Source: Typha latifolia
Taxonomy: Eukaryota; Streptophyta; Magnoliopsida; Poales; Typhaceae
Reading direction: 5' to 3'
Length of the DNA: 64,000 bases
Assembly (NCBI GenBank): GCA_019914945.1
Contig: CM034104.1
Location: 3,908,501-3,972,500, forward strand
Under the pieces are notes generated by a model that ran no database searches, had not been told where the DNA came from, and was given only the letters and a program-made list of their open reading frames with translations. The number at the start of each line of letters is the position of its first letter. The stretch's first letter is position 1. Positions 19,037 to 32,906 of this stretch are shown here, piece after piece. The position numbers and the translations under genes are program-made.

Positions 19037-19092
<56 letters not shown>
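19037..19092. repeat. (TTA)n microsatellite
   Basis: About 18-19 uninterrupted TTA/ATT units. Confidence 0.98.
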
Positions 19093-20001
19093 TTGTTAGG
19101 ATTAAACTCTCATGGTACTATGAATTTAAACAATAAAGTTAGAGGGGAATATTTGGGATTTTATCCTTACTAAAACCTATAGACAATTAATAAATATATG
19201 TGAAAGTTAGATTAAAATTTTATATAAAATTTATTAATTTAAGTGATAACTGGATACTGATATTTGCATAGATTATTCGAAACTAGATCAAATCAAATTT
19301 AGTCGGACCGTTTTTATTCTTGAAAATTAGACAATGTTTTATGAGATCTATAACATAACTAACCCAAACATATATGCTCCTAGAGATGACAGAGCTCTAT
19401 CTCTAGTGCCAAATGGCGAATAAAGAGGTCGGATAAATAGAGATGGTAATTAGCATCTTTTCCAAAGCTTAACCAAGTAATTATTACATAAATTAATTTT
19501 ATGAAGCACTCTCAAGAGAATAAAGATCTATCTTATTCTCGAATAAGTTCCAGTTTTTACTATCCTTTCTTTTATCTCTTTTCACTTAATAAACTTGTTA
19601 TTTAAGAAAGCCATATTCAATGTATGTACGTGTTATATATGTGGACTACAAGCCACCACCAACTCATTTAAATAACCAGATGAGTTTTTTCCGTCATTAA
19701 CTACTCATATAAATGAATTAGCGAAGGCCAAATAATGAATTCTCAGGTGGATTTTTGGCATAGCTTTTAATGAAAAGTTTTCCATTCCTCACTCACCAAA
19801 TACTAAAAAGCTACCAGTTAAAGAGATGGAGAAAGAAGAACTAGTCAAAGAACTCCATGGCGCTGTTGGATCGAACTACATTGCCTCCCAGCTGGGAGAT
19901 CGATCTATCATATACTATCAATAATATAATACAAAAGATCAAAGCGTAAACATGCAATTAAAATTTCAAACTCGAGCAGAACATCACGGATCCTATTCAG
20001 G

Positions 20002-20874
20002 ATGGAACTAATAATTCATAACGACTGTAATAGTTATAAGAAATTTTGTTTCCTTTTTCTCCCCTCGTGTGCTTCATGCAAACTACTACTTGGATTTAGG
20101 TTGGAAGGCAAGGTGGCTATGATCACTGGGGCCGCGAGCGGGATCGGCGAGGCCGCAGCTAAGCTCTTTGCGGCCCACGGCGCCACCGTCGTCATCGCCG
20201 ATATCCAGGACGAGCTCGGGGCGGCCGTCGCAGCCTCGGTCGGCCCTGACAAATGTAGCTACAAACACTGCGACGTGACCGACGAGCGGCAGATCGAGGC
20301 GGCGGTGGAATACGTCGTGACGAGGTACGGCCGGCTCGATGTGGTGTTCAGCAACGCCGGCATGCTGCCGCAGCCGACGCCGATCATGGACGTGGACATG
20401 GCCGAGGTGGACAAAGTCATGGCCGTGAACGTCCGGGGCATGGTAGGAGCCATAAAGCACGGCGCACGAGCCATGGTGAAATTGGGCATACGCGGGTCCA
20501 TCATCTGCACCTCAAGTGTGTCATCCGTTCAAGGCGGGTTTGGGCCAGCATCCTACACTGCGTCGAAGCACGCGGTCGTCGGGCTCATGCGGGCGGCGGC
20601 CGGCGAGCTCGGGCGGTGCGGCATCCGAGTGAACTGCGTGGCGCCGGCCGGAGTGGCGACGCCGATGTCGACCGTGCACACCGGATGGAGCGCAAGTCAG
20701 GTAGAGGAGATTTGTGGTGCCAATGCTGCCTTGAAAGGGGTGGTTCTAAAGGCTCAAAATATCGCAGAAGCTGCTCTCTTCTTGGCATCAGATGAAGCTG
20801 CCTTCATTAGTGGCCACAACTTGCTTGTCGATGGAGCGATGACTGCTGCCTTCACCTATAGTATGATGAACTAG
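20002..20874 (+). CDS. NAD-dependent short-chain dehydrogenase/reductase
   Basis: A classical SDR core starts at RLEGKVAMITGAASGIG. TGxxxGIG is at residues 42-49, and Asp67 after the second beta strand favours NAD(H). NAG is at 118-120, and the Ser172-Tyr185-Lys189 catalytic set sits in TSSVSS and SYTASK. The C-terminus SGHNLLVDGAMT is typical of the plant SDR110C group (xanthoxin dehydrogenase ABA2, secoisolariciresinol and zerumbone dehydrogenase relatives). The substrate cannot be told from sequence. The core is GC-rich, but residues 1-33 are AT-rich and unlike family N-termini. The sequence GGATTTAG then GTTGGAAGG near 20090-20105 looks like a splice acceptor. The true start may therefore be a short upstream exon that I could not identify, with coding beginning near 20098. 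An AATAAA follows the stop at 20912. Confidence 0.8.
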   Translation: MELIIHNDCNSYKKFCFLFLPSCASCKLLLGFRLEGKVAMITGAASGIGEAAAKLFAAHGATVVIADIQDELGAAVAASVGPDKCSYKHCDVTDERQIEAAVEYVVTRYGRLDVVFSNAGMLPQPTPIMDVDMAEVDKVMAVNVRGMVGAIKHGARAMVKLGIRGSIICTSSVSSVQGGFGPASYTASKHAVVGLMRAAAGELGRCGIRVNCVAPAGVATPMSTVHTGWSASQVEEICGANAALKGVVLKAQNIAEAALFLASDEAAFISGHNLLVDGAMTAAFTYSMMN

Positions 20875-20911
20875 AGGGAAGGTGTGTGTGCGTTTTGCTA
20901 TGGTTAATTTG

Positions 20912-20917
20912 AATAAA
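20912..20917 (+). promoter_or_regulatory. Candidate polyadenylation signal of the SDR gene
   Basis: An AATAAA hexamer lies 38 bp after the SDR stop codon. Confidence 0.5.
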
Positions 20918-23900
20918 CGCTCCATCTCTTTGAATTATGATGATGGCTTCTGGATTCCAACAAATTTGTAAGCCAAAATTTCCAATTAAACACAAGTTTG
21001 TGGTCTAAAAACAACTCAAATTGGACGACAGATGGCTGCCGCAATAGTAAGTATTATCAGTCTGCCACCCATACTAGAAGGAAGGGATGATAATGGTAGT
21101 GTTGTTGAAAGTTGGACTGGTACGAATGATTGACCCAGCTTGCCTCTAGCCTTGAGATTAAGTGCTATGAATGACCTCACCAAGCCAGACATCCAGGTTA
21201 AATGAGATTAGAAGCACCTACTGGCAAAGCTCCAAAGCCTCGGTTTAGAAATATTTCAAGTGATTCTATTTTGACTATTCTTTCTCAATGCGATTCTTCC
21301 AGAGTGCTATGAACATCTCTGCCACTGATCCCCCCCTCTAGGCAGAGCAGAGGCCCAGACTCTTAAATTGGCTTTACTCAGATCAAGATAATTCAACATA
21401 AGCAGAACCTCCATTGAAGTGGATTCAAAAACTCTATCCAACATTCTCAACTGATGCCTTCCCTGCCCTTGGCGTTTGAAAAATTTATTCTATTTACTTG
21501 CATAATCTTTATTTGCATCCTTTTCACATAGTTTTAGGAAAGCTAACCAACCTACAAATTGGTTAACTAATTTTAATAGGGAACATAGTTTTTCCTCGAT
21601 TTGGGTCTACTTGATTAGTATTTTCTCAGATAGCTGATATATTTTGCGCATTCTTCTGAAGGTAATTTAAAACCTTTTTCTAACAAAAACAAGCAGAGGC
21701 GACGAAGACACAGATCAAGATGATTGAATTCAAAGCTCACAGGAGACACCATAACCATTGGCCCTGGCAACAGTTTGGTAGCTTAACAAATTCGCAGAAA
21801 GTGAACAATTTTATCACCTTCTTCTACATACCACACATTAGAACAAATACTAGCGTCACATTCTAACACAAGTTAAACATAGAATTATAAGTATGTAATG
21901 TGAGTACCCCAGACTTTATAAACACAATACAACATCCACAAAAATATAGTTCAAATTAAACTCAAACAGTGTGCAGTAATTAATGAAACAGTGACTGCAA
22001 AGTGAAGACCTTCCTGTCTACTTGGTTAAGCAAACCAACTATCAAAATCATGGACAGGTCATTAAAGCCTAAATGATAATGAAATGTTCACTGTGGTTTT
22101 CTATAGAAAAGTACAGAATAGTGGAATTTAGAAAGAGCACACATACACATACAACATGCACTATTTCCTTCATTGTTGGATTGAGGCAAGAGCTTACTAG
22201 TTGATACTCAGAAAAGATTATGCACATGAAAAAAAGATTAAGCCCACCAATAAATTACTTTATAAGCAAATTTTAACTTCCCCCCTATTGTTATGCTAGA
22301 AATCAAATTATCTTTAAATTTTTATTTGTGTCACTTTGCCCCCGTTTTGTTTAGACTAATATAAAACTATTAAACTTTTTATCCAAACTAACAAAAAGAT
22401 AAATAAATAAATAAATTATCATAATACACCTATGATATTAATAATTCTGTATTTAGAGTAAATATAAATCTTTTACAAATACTTAGATGATCAAAATCTT
22501 CTTTTCCATGATCATATATTTAAAGGAAGGTACATTAAGATAATTAAATATTAATTAAAATTTGAGACTTATAATTTAAGTTGAAGAGATAAAAGATATG
22601 AAAAGTGTATTTAAAAATAGGAAATAATAGTAAATTTAATGGAAGGAGAATATATATCTATATTTATACTTTCTCTGATAATTTAGACGAAAAATAACAA
22701 TTTTACATTAGTCAGTGGATAGCAAAGTGATAAAAATAAAAATTCAAAGATAGCCCTGACTTTATTGTCTTCAAATGACTCTGCACATGCACAGAAAGAT
22801 CAAATACAACTGAAGAACTCAATAAAATTCAAAGCAAATTTACCATCAAATTGTTGCACTAATAAGTTAACAAGCAGTTCCTTATACTACATCTACGAAT
22901 GCTTTACAACAGAACTGCATAAACAAATTCAAATACAAAAGCAATCAGATCAACAAGAAAGTCAAGACCAAACTAAAGGATTAAGAAGAGAATATAAAGT
23001 GAGAATAAGAGCGGGTAAGAAATCGGTGGATATAGGAGGGTCTGAATTAGATTTCAGATCACCAAATTACTATTTCAACCATTAATCACCCAATCAGATA
23101 AATGATTTATTTAAAATTATTTTAAATGTTTAAATATATATTTATAATCCAAAATAAATCTGATAACTAAAAAAATATCTATAAAAAATAACATTCCTCC
23201 ATTGTTTAGCTATCTTTAGTTAGCTATGGGCCACATGGACAATATCATATTTTAACAATATACTTATTTTAATTTTTATGACTTAAAAAACCCTTATAGT
23301 AAATAATAAATAGTTAAATACTAATGACAACTAGATAATTTTAAAAAAAAGAGCAATCCAATTAATTCGCACGATTCACTGGTTGGACAATCAACCTGTT
23401 CGTACCTAGTAAAATGTATTTCGGTTGAATAACAAAATAAGGATTGAAATGGCTTGTAACATAGCACATTAAAAACCAGCTCTAATATATACCTCAACCC
23501 TAACAAATAAAATTTCAAACATCATTGCCAGGATACATGTAATTAGTGATAAGAATGAGATACTCATAACAAGCATAAACATATAAACGAAAAATAAACA
23601 ATACATTCATAAAACCAGATCAACAGACGAACTAATTCAAGTTTAACAGTCTTTAAACAAGCATTACAATAGCATCAACAGTTCAAACTAATATCCAACT
23701 ATACCTTATGACTTATGGTTTCCATCCAACCTCTCTTACTCCCCATTTAATGAAGAGAAAAATTGTAGACATATATACAAGCAAAAATCTAAAGGAAGAT
23801 GGTGCAATTAACAAGCTAGTAGTTAAGTTGCTAGATATGGCAAGATCACTGATTTGAAACCAAAATCGAATTTTCCATACCAAACCATGACTCGGAACAA

Positions 23901-24043
23901 ACAAAACCAACCATAAATCTCTGAAGTTCATAATATATAAAGCTAAAGCAACACTACTCATAAATAAAAATTCCAACTTGCATGGAGTTTTCAAGGATTT
24001 ACTACTTCTCCATCTTCTTCCAATAGATCGAGATGGACTCAAC
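20918..24043. other. Intergenic between the convergent SDR and UBQ-RPS27a genes
   Basis: AT-rich spacer. The last 350 bp or so are probably the 3' UTR of ubiquitin-RPS27a. No protein motif, RNA gene or bounded transposon was recognised. The longest frames, near 22.8-23.1 kb, have no recognisable composition or family. Confidence 0.5.
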
Positions 24044-24574
<531 letters not shown>

Positions 24575-24583
24575 CTAGGGTTT
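24575..24583 (-). promoter_or_regulatory. Telo-box AAACCCTAG
   Basis: Minus-strand AAACCCTAG lies about 60 bp upstream of the ubiquitin-RPS27a ATG, just before a CT-rich leader. Telo-boxes (AAACCCTA) are common in plant ribosomal protein and translation genes, near the transcription start. Confidence 0.7.
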
Positions 24584-24605
24584 GTGAGAAGAGGCTTTGG
24601 GAGAG

Positions 24606-24613
24606 TATTTATA
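24606..24613 (-). promoter_or_regulatory. TATA box of ubiquitin-RPS27a
   Basis: Minus-strand TATAAATA lies 92 bp upstream of the ATG, at a usual distance from a start site near the telo-box. Confidence 0.75.
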
Positions 24614-25201
24614 AGGGAGGATGGCTGTCTGGTGTCTCGCAGGTACTGTTTATGGTTGGTTAATGATTAAATCGCGACCGTTCATTCTGTTGCGTTGGAC
24701 GAAACTAGGAGCGAAACTGTTTAGGATACTCAACAGGTTGTTTTGTTTCAATTTAGAACCTATTTTTGAGTCGAGTAAAACTCGAGCTTAAATTAAGCTT
24801 ATTTCCAATCGAACCTAATTACGATTTGATTCGAACTCAATCTCTAATCTAGTTTGAATCAGGTTCAAATTAAGATAGCATTTAAGTCAAATTTGAATTG
24901 ATGGATAGACTAAATATCAATTTGAACAAAGGAGATTAGAATTTGGAGCTTGGCGAGCCAAAGCAAGCTTCAGCTATCGGAACTAATGATCAAGATTAGC
25001 TAATTTAAGAATCAAATGGTTAGGATCGTACTTTTCTAACTATGAGTTTAAATTGATCGAATTGGAGTTTAAATTACGCCAAGCAAGCCTTGTTAGGTCG
25101 CTGTTAGTGGGTCCATATTCTCGTGCACGTGGCAGTCGCTAAACCCGGTCTCATCGTCCTCTAACGCACATCGGAGCACGTCGCAGAGAAAGCCAAGGGA
25201 G

Positions 25202-25465
25202 ATGACTCGCTGTTGCAGCCAATCCGCGGAAGCATCGACCCAACCAATTATAACTCACAAAAGCGGATCGCCTACATATCCAAGTACAACTGTGCCACGT
25301 TATGCATTGTATCATATTCATGCTTCTAATGATGCAGACGATCCGACACAGGTATCTACAAACGTCCCTTCAACACTCACTTCTCTCTCTATCTCCCCCG
25401 CCACGGTTGCCCCGTCGCCGGAGTCATCGCTGTCGTCTTCTACTTACATAAATCGTTGGCTTAGG
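25202..25465 (+). other. Candidate 5' noncoding exon of MOS1
   Basis: A relatively GC-rich stretch, CT-rich towards its end, stops at a strong donor (TTAGG then GTAAGC at 25466). The acceptor TTTTTCAG at 32860 precedes the exon carrying the MOS1 start codon. The frame open here (98 codons) would not enter the MOS1 frame through that acceptor, so I treat it as leader sequence. The exon's 5' end is unknown. The intron would be about 7.4 kb. Confidence 0.4.
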
Positions 25466-27262
25466 GTAAGCATCCAACGCCTCTTTTCTGTCCTCTAGGG
25501 TTTCGGATTGGCTTCGCCTTTGTTTGGTTTGCTCTTAGCATTAGGGTTTTGATATGCACGATCGGACGTTGCGGGGATAGAGATGTTCATCTGTTACTCC
25601 TTGTTCATATTTTTTTAGAGTAATATTTACATTAATTTACTGCTTTCATGATCCGATCGGTTGGGTTCCGAAATCCCATTGGATTGGATGATCCTTGATG
25701 AAAATTGGTTGGGTTAATCGTGCAAAGGTTGATTTATCTCTCTGATTATATTAAATAGCGAAACAAGAAAACGGTAATCATTTATGTGACTTGTTGTACA
25801 ATTTTTGTTAGAATTAGATTAGATGCATTGTTCTCGCAGTTGGAGGACGGAACGTTTTGTGGTTACTTTTCTCTCAGCTTCATTTCCGAATGTTTAATAT
25901 CAAAATCAGAAATGAGGTCAATGTTGGATAAGTGGATCTTCCATGAAAGGTTTTTGTTTGTTAAGATGGCCTTCACTAATTGATAAGATACGGACTGGCC
26001 TTCCTGGGGCTCATTGAAGATGCCCCTTGGGATTCAAATATCGTGGTGCATTTTGTTCTATCTATGCTAAGTAGTGAAAAATCTATGTAATTTTTTAGCC
26101 CGTATAGAAGCAAGCAATTTTTTTTCGCTCTTTATGTATTAATGGTTTCTGAATAGACATGACCCATAATGGACAGCTAAAACAACTTCAAAGGGTGTCT
26201 TTGGAAGTAGTTATTGTGTGAATTAGATTTGAGGGAAATCTGTTTAGAGTAGTATCTTAATCTTGTTCCATAAAAAGTCTTTTAACTCCCATTTGAATTG
26301 TCGGCAGCGTGCTCTTCTTCATTAGTGGGTTTAAGATTTGTTGCAAAGAATCTTCCATGCTTTGTGTTCCCACCAATTGACACATTTTATCCATTTAGGT
26401 ATTTAGAACTGCATGCAGAATTTGGTTCTTCTGCTTTTTTCTTTTCTTTTTTCTTATGGTTTACTCATCAATTAATACGATCTGTATTGTTTTACTGGCT
26501 GGATCACCGATTCTTCATTTGCATTTGTATAGTTTTATGTTTGTTAGGTACATCACATCATTCTACCCCATTGGTTGATGAAGTAGGTATATTCCAACAA
26601 TAACCATTTTGTGTTTTGGTTGCACACTTTAACCCAATTGTTTCATTTGCATCATGCTAATTTTGATAAACCTTTTGATTACTTGATGGATGTTTTAAGA
26701 GTTGCTTCTTCCTGATTGGACTCACTTGAATGAACCTTTTGATAAAATACAAGAATTAAAGAGATGGACGAGATTCTTGGGCATAGGATAATCTTTGCCT
26801 ACTGTAAATTCTGGGATTCAGAATATTGCTAAACAGTGAAAACTTCTATCTTTTACTGGAAGGTGAAATTCTAGTAGAAATTTTTATTAAAATGTAATAT
26901 ACTACTTCTTTGTAAGAGTAACCACTTGTACATAGTACCTTTTCTTTCGCTTACCTTGGGATGCTATGAACTGACCAGTATCATTGGAATCCGGATCTCA
27001 ACTTGCTCATAGATCAGGGAACTTGAAGAAATAAATAATTTGTCCTATTACTTGTATTCTCTTTCATTTTGTCTTTTCTGTTATTTATTGGTTTAACATG
27101 CTACTTTATGCTTCAATTTATACTTGATGGGTTCTAACTCTCTAATAATCCTTGAGTGGTGCAATTTGAATTGTGTGTAATAGCTCTTCACTCAAGTGAG
27201 TCAGTCTTTCACCACTAACCTACAGACACCTAGACAGGAAAAAGAGAAATTCTGGAAAACCA

Positions 27263-27265
<3 letters not shown>

Positions 27266-27339
<74 letters not shown>
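27266..27339. repeat. (AC)n(AT)n compound microsatellite
   Basis: About 30 AC units run directly into about 6 AT units, inside the long first intron of MOS1. Confidence 0.98.
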
Positions 27340-27486
27340 GTAATTTTGTATGCGTCCATATATTTTTCACATCATATATTCATTTGAGTATGCAAATCAA
27401 ACCAGGTTCACACTTCAAAGCTTGCCATTATAGGAAACAAAAATTATGAATTAAATATGTGAGTTAATGGTATAGGCACTTGGACT

Positions 27487-30400
27487 GATTCTGATGAAGC
27501 ACAAAGACAGATACGGGATACAAATACATTAGGATACAGACATGGATATGAAAAATTCCTAAAATACATGATACTGATATGGCAAGGATACAACAATAGA
27601 TAAATAAATAAAAATATATTTACAACAACCAATATAATATATGGTCAAAAAGTTCATAATATCATTCCACCACAATAAGCAATTCATAGTGCCAAAAAAA
27701 TCTAATAAAGAAATCCACTAACCAAGTATCCATCATTAGATATCATAACTTATATACTAAATAGGTTCATTCCCTATGTCACCAAAGACCAAAATGCTTA
27801 GAGTTAGGACAAGAGGATTATGTGAAAAACATATACATGCCAAAGTCGGATGTATCCCTTACATATTAGGATCAAGGTTTCGAAACTCGGTATCAGGATC
27901 GAGATCGACCGTTCGAAGAAACAATACATATCGGCCGATTGAATCGGATCGGACTATTTTTTAATTATGTAAAATTTTAAACATTATTTAAAAATGTACA
28001 CAAATTTCTAAAAATTTAGAAAAAATGACAAGAAAATAAGAAAATAAAAATTACTCACTTATAAAGCCTAAAAATTTAAAAAACATATTAACTTACTCAA
28101 AAGTCAAAACTTTGATGAATACCGAACAAACTCATAAATTCTTATGGTCTTCATCATCATAATCACTATAAAATTGTAAATAATGATACCTAGGACTTGA
28201 TGCTCCAAAAAATAATTGCATCATGATAATCATATCATATGGATCTTGTTGTATTTGAGAAAGATAATAATCACCATATGAATTTTGTGTTTGAGGATAC
28301 TGAGAATAACAATTAGCATAAGGATCTTGTGACAGCTCCAAATAATAAATACCCGATGCACCATAATCATAGGGAGCAATATTCTCATGATGACATCGTT
28401 GATATGTATGTATATTTTTAGTTTTCTCTGTCTTCAGTTCTATACCATGATTTTTTTCAGCAAATGTAAAAGGGACGACCTCACAATCAGTTGTTTCATC
28501 AGGATCATCAAGGTTATATTGGTACTAGTAGTTAACTATCTTTCACTGTCGAACGACTTGTTCTAGCTTCTGCCCTCGTTGTGGTCTAACCATAGATCAT
28601 CTCCATCGTTTAATATGATGTCATCTACTTCTTTGATCTATAGAGTTAAAAAGTTTTCTTTATCAAAAACATAATTTAAATTAATCAGTTGTTTATTTTT
28701 TTACTTTTCTTTTTAAATTGCTCTCCTTAATCTCATATTATAATGATAGAAAATTTACTTCTCTAATTTTTTCATTATCAATCTGTTGCGTGTTTTAATG
28801 TAGATTAAAGAGAAAGTAGTCTAATTTTTTTTACTATGATGAAGACATAATTTGACTTAAAATCTTTTTTAATATTTGGTGTTAAATTTGATGCCTCATC
28901 TCATCCATAAATAGAGTACCATTTAGCTAGAGTGTTATGAGATATAGTTGCGGCAATTTTAGCAGTACTGAATTGTCCAGCTCTCAATTTGTATTTCTCC
29001 ATTTGAAATATATTATTGTATACATTTTATAAGAAACTGATTATGTTGAAAATTAAAACTTGAAACAAATAATAATAAAATTATTTAATTGAATCATAAC
29101 TCACTTTTCTATTGCAAATGATTTATTTATGAATGTCGGGCTCTAGTCTGCTAATTATCTTTCTAACTCCTAATAAGACTTCAACATCATTATTGATATT
29201 TGTAGAGAATTACAATCTTGGATTAAGAAAATATCTTATAAAAATTTAAAATTTATAAGCATTCAAAATTTTAAATATTTATAATAAAAGTAAATTAATA
29301 AATTAAAAGCATGTTTATTAGCAACGTGTATATCTCTATGTAATTGTCTGTTTCATTTAAAATCAATAATTTTCTATTTGCCCATATTTTTTTATTGATT
29401 ATTTTGCTATGTCTATTGCCTCATGTAAGAAACTTATATTAGACTTATCATCACTGTCTATAAGTCATAATACTTTGACAAGAGGCTCAAATATTGCGAT
29501 GGTAATTATAAACTATCCAAAATGCATGTATAAGAGCTATGTACTTCAAAGTTTTATCTAAAGTTTAGGTTTCATATTTTTAATTTTTATAGAGCACTCC
29601 TATGATATAAATTTTTGCATAATATTATTGTTGTAGCGTATGATGCTCTCCAATACTAAAAATTAAGTGACAAATCTTAGTGAGACCGAGTTTGATAATA
29701 TTCTCACCATTAGTCATCTGCCTAAGTAAATTAAGAATCCAACTATGGTTGTATATAAAACTTGTCAACTTTTGGCCTTTATGTATAACCATGTCAATTT
29801 TGGCCTTTGGACAATATCCTCTAAAATAAGATCAATACAGTGTGCAGTATATGGCATCCAATATAAACAATGTCTCTTCATCATAAGTAATTTTCCAACA
29901 GTCTTATAAGTTATAATTGGCCTTATTATCAGTAACCACTTGGATTACTCTTTTTTCACTTATTTCTTTTACTACCTGATCTATTAATTGACAAATATAA
30001 TTTACACTTTTGAAATGAGCAGTAGCATACAGACTTCAAAATTATTGTTTCCATGCTCGTGTACACTAAAAAAGTAATTATATTTCTTCTCTTTTATATA
30101 GCCCACCTATCATACATTAGTGTACAATCAAACTTATCCAAATATCTTTTAAATGTTTAAAGGTAAGTGCAAAGTTCATCTACTTTTAACTCAAGATATT
30201 TAGTAGCAAACTAACAATGTCATTTAATTTAAGAGGTAGAACATCAAACTCTACTGATTGTATAACTTCCACTATAGTGTGATAATAAATAATATTAACT
30301 ATATTAAAAGGAATATGGTTATAAAAGAAAAATTTAGAGCTAGCCATACCAATATGCTTATTTGCACTTTTAATTCCTTTGAGAGCTATCCTAATAGTAG

Positions 30401-32561
30401 TCTTTATATGACTTTTTTCTCTAGAGATATGTATCCATTGGTCCAATGTTTTCGGATTTCGTTGTAACATTAGGAGTTCTAGAGGTAGGATTATTGTCCC
30501 TATATTCTCTTTTTTCATGAATGTAAACTGATCTAGATCTCTAAAAGTTACCATCACTATTTTTTTTCATCTCTTTCTCTTCTCTCTTTCATTGTCCTTC
30601 TCATTTGCCTCTCCATTCTCCCCGCTCTGCTCACTACTATCATCATTAATGTGTACATGATTATGCATCAATTTTTTACGAACCATTGACTCTGTTGTTT
30701 AGATTGTTTATCATTCTTTTATCGAGTAGATTGGCCAACAAAATGGTTTTCTAACTTCCATGGCCACTTGAGTGCAAGCTGCTACATGTCCTTATTTTTT
30801 AGCTAAATAATCTTTTAAATGACTGACAATCTCACTCATTTTCTTTTCATACTAGTTGTATATAACACGTCTTTTATTTTGCCTAATAGTGTTACAATGT
30901 TATTATCCGATGTCGGTATCATGTGACTTATCTTTTGGAACAATTTCAATTTTCACTATAAGTAAACATAAACATAAACATAAACATAAATCAAAATAAA
31001 TTTAAAATATTTTAAAATTTAAAAAATAAAACCCTATCTCTCTCTCTCTCTATTTTTTTCTGATTTTTTTTCTCTATTCCTTCTCTTTCCCTCTCTCTCT
31101 TCCTCCCTCTCTCAAATTCTTTACTACCAAAAACTTGAAAAGAATATTTCCAATTTTTTTCTCCATTTCTTCTTTCCCTTTACTCCGCCCCTCTCTCTCT
31201 TCTTCCCTCTATCTCTTACCGTCGCATCTCGCTCTCTCTTCCTCTTTCCCCCTCTCTTTCCCTCTCTCTGTAGCAGTTGCTGCAACAAAATCTACTCCTG
31301 CAACAGCAGGAAGAGAGAGAAAGGAAGAGTGTTACAAACTAGATCTGGAACGATCCGTTCGAAGGATGATCTTGAGATTTTGTCTCCGAAGTCTCGGATC
31401 TAATCGCTTTGGAATGAAGCCAATCGGAGATCCGGATGGAAAGTTATGATTAAAATAGTAGAGATAGATTAGAATAGAGCAGAACAGTAGATATCTGACG
31501 TTGCGACGGTCGTTGGAGGGTGGCAGACAGCCAAGGGTGGTGGTAGACGGTTGTAAGGTAGGGTTGCTGTTGGTGGAAGAAGGTGGTTAGGATTTGGAAA
31601 ATCAAGATACTTCTACGGCTATGATCTACTCTTAGAAAGATAAAGCGATCTAACGGCTACGGTAAAATATAAGGACAAAAATAATAACTTGGCTAAACTC
31701 AGATTTTTCTTTAATAATTCCATGATTATTAGCAATATATGTCCACTCCTATTTATAGGAGTAAAAATTCTTAGTGGATCGGATCCACATGCGGATTATC
31801 CGATTTATTTGAAATTCAAACAATAAAATAAAGCTAACTAACTTGACTAAATCAGCCTTCCTTATCATTCTCAGATTAATCATTCGTTTCGCCGCAGATA
31901 GATTCCGAATCTGGAGAAGTCATGAATACCAAAGTTGTAGATCTGGAGGTTGGCGATCTTATCCAGCTGGTTTGATATTATTTTGACGTCTGTAGAATAT
32001 TCTGCGAATATTTTTCCTAAACTGCGCAGAGCTGGATTTAGTTAATTAAATAAAATCATAACCTACTAAGGCTCTAACTAAATAAAATAAGCAAATAAGA
32101 TAACTAGACTCAATCCATTGAGCCCAATCACCCTTGATGTGATCCGATCTGATCAGTTCGCATCAAAGAGAGAGGGAGAGAGAGGGGAAAGATAGAGAAG
32201 AAAGAAAAATTAAAAAATATAAAAAAAATGAAAAAGAACTTATCCGAGGTCGTCGGAGGTTAAAGTCGTCAGAGATCTATTCAGTCGCTGGTGATAGAAC
32301 CGTGGAAGAGGTGAGAAAGAAGAGAAAAGAGAGATTGAGAGAGAAAAGAGAGAGCTGGGAGAGTGGAGGGACTTGAGGACATCAATAATTGATTAAAATG
32401 TATCCATGCCGTATCCAACAATTGAAATTATTATTTTTATTCGGATATTCCTTTAGGCTTATTAGATATGTATCAATGTCGTGTCAGAGATGTACCATAT
32501 TTGATATGTATTAGATATGCGAACGACACCTTATATACGGTATTTGTGTTTCATAGGCCAG
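27487..32561 (-). mobile_element. Degenerate hAT transposon with DUF659-type transposase
   Basis: Minus-strand translation gives a broken hAT transposase. A BED-finger remnant reads MSEIVSHLKDYLAKK then GHVAACTQVAMEVRK near 30.75-30.85 kb. The DUF659 start reads MASSKFFFYNHIPFNIVN within 30186-30557. The core has VIQVVTDNKANY near 29.93 kb and NHSWILNLLRQMT near 29.73 kb. The C-terminus is acidic and Tyr/Gln-rich (SDYDDEDHKNL, 28132-28341). Stops and frameshifts break it throughout. Inverted end similarity: ATGAAGCACAAAGAC (27494-27508) against ATGAAACACAAATAC on the minus strand (32540-32554), 13 of 15 matching. No 8-bp target duplication was found, so the limits are approximate. Confidence 0.7.
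31325..32170. mobile_element. LTR-like insertion nested in the hAT element, TSD AAGAG
   Basis: The unit 31330-32165 starts TGTTACAAAC and ends TTCGCATCA, with the direct repeat AAGAG at 31325-31329 and 32166-32170. The flanks are GA-rich, so the repeat alone is weak evidence, but the TG...CA ends support it. On the minus strand a TATA-like CCTATAAATAGG lies near 31.75 kb. Its right 270 bp resemble the right end of the LPD-intron insertion. Confidence 0.6.
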
Positions 32562-32906
32562 TTCAGGTGGCTAAGTGGTTGTGCCTGTACCAGCACATTC
32601 AAAGCCAATTTTTTAATATAGAGAAGAAGAGTCGATTACAATAAAATTTGGACAATCATGTCAAGTTAATTATCTTTAGAATCAAATAACCTTTAAATCA
32701 AGGACTGTAGTATTGTGGGAATTGGGTTTGTACTGGAGATTTGGAGTTGTAATTGATAATATACTTTTAAAGTTTAAACCAGCATTCTTATTCATCCCGC
32801 ATCACATAAGTTTTATTTAAACTCCTCCATTAGGTACTTATTATTGTTTTTCTTTTTCAGGTTTATATATATGATCTCACAATTTTGTATTCGCTCTTCT
32901 TGAGTT

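Larger units (their letters stand above)
16776..20001. other. Intergenic, AT-rich, repeat fragments
   Basis: The first few hundred bases are probably the LPD 3' UTR. The rest is AT-rich, with a degraded LTR fragment near 18.45-18.6 kb and a (TTA)n microsatellite. Nothing convincing as a gene was seen. It also contains the unlocated promoter, and possibly a small first exon, of the SDR gene. Confidence 0.5.

Noticed and set aside
22765..23085. 106-codon frame as a small gene
   Set aside because: No ATG start (begins TTG), biased composition and no recognisable motif or splice context.
25202..25498. 98-codon open frame as the N-terminal coding exon of MOS1
   Set aside because: It ends at a donor in phase 0, which would enter the exon at 32861 in the wrong frame. 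The real MOS1 start ([11 protein letters not shown]) is at 32907.
27196..27387. Thr-His repeat protein
   Set aside because: Translation of the (AC)n microsatellite.
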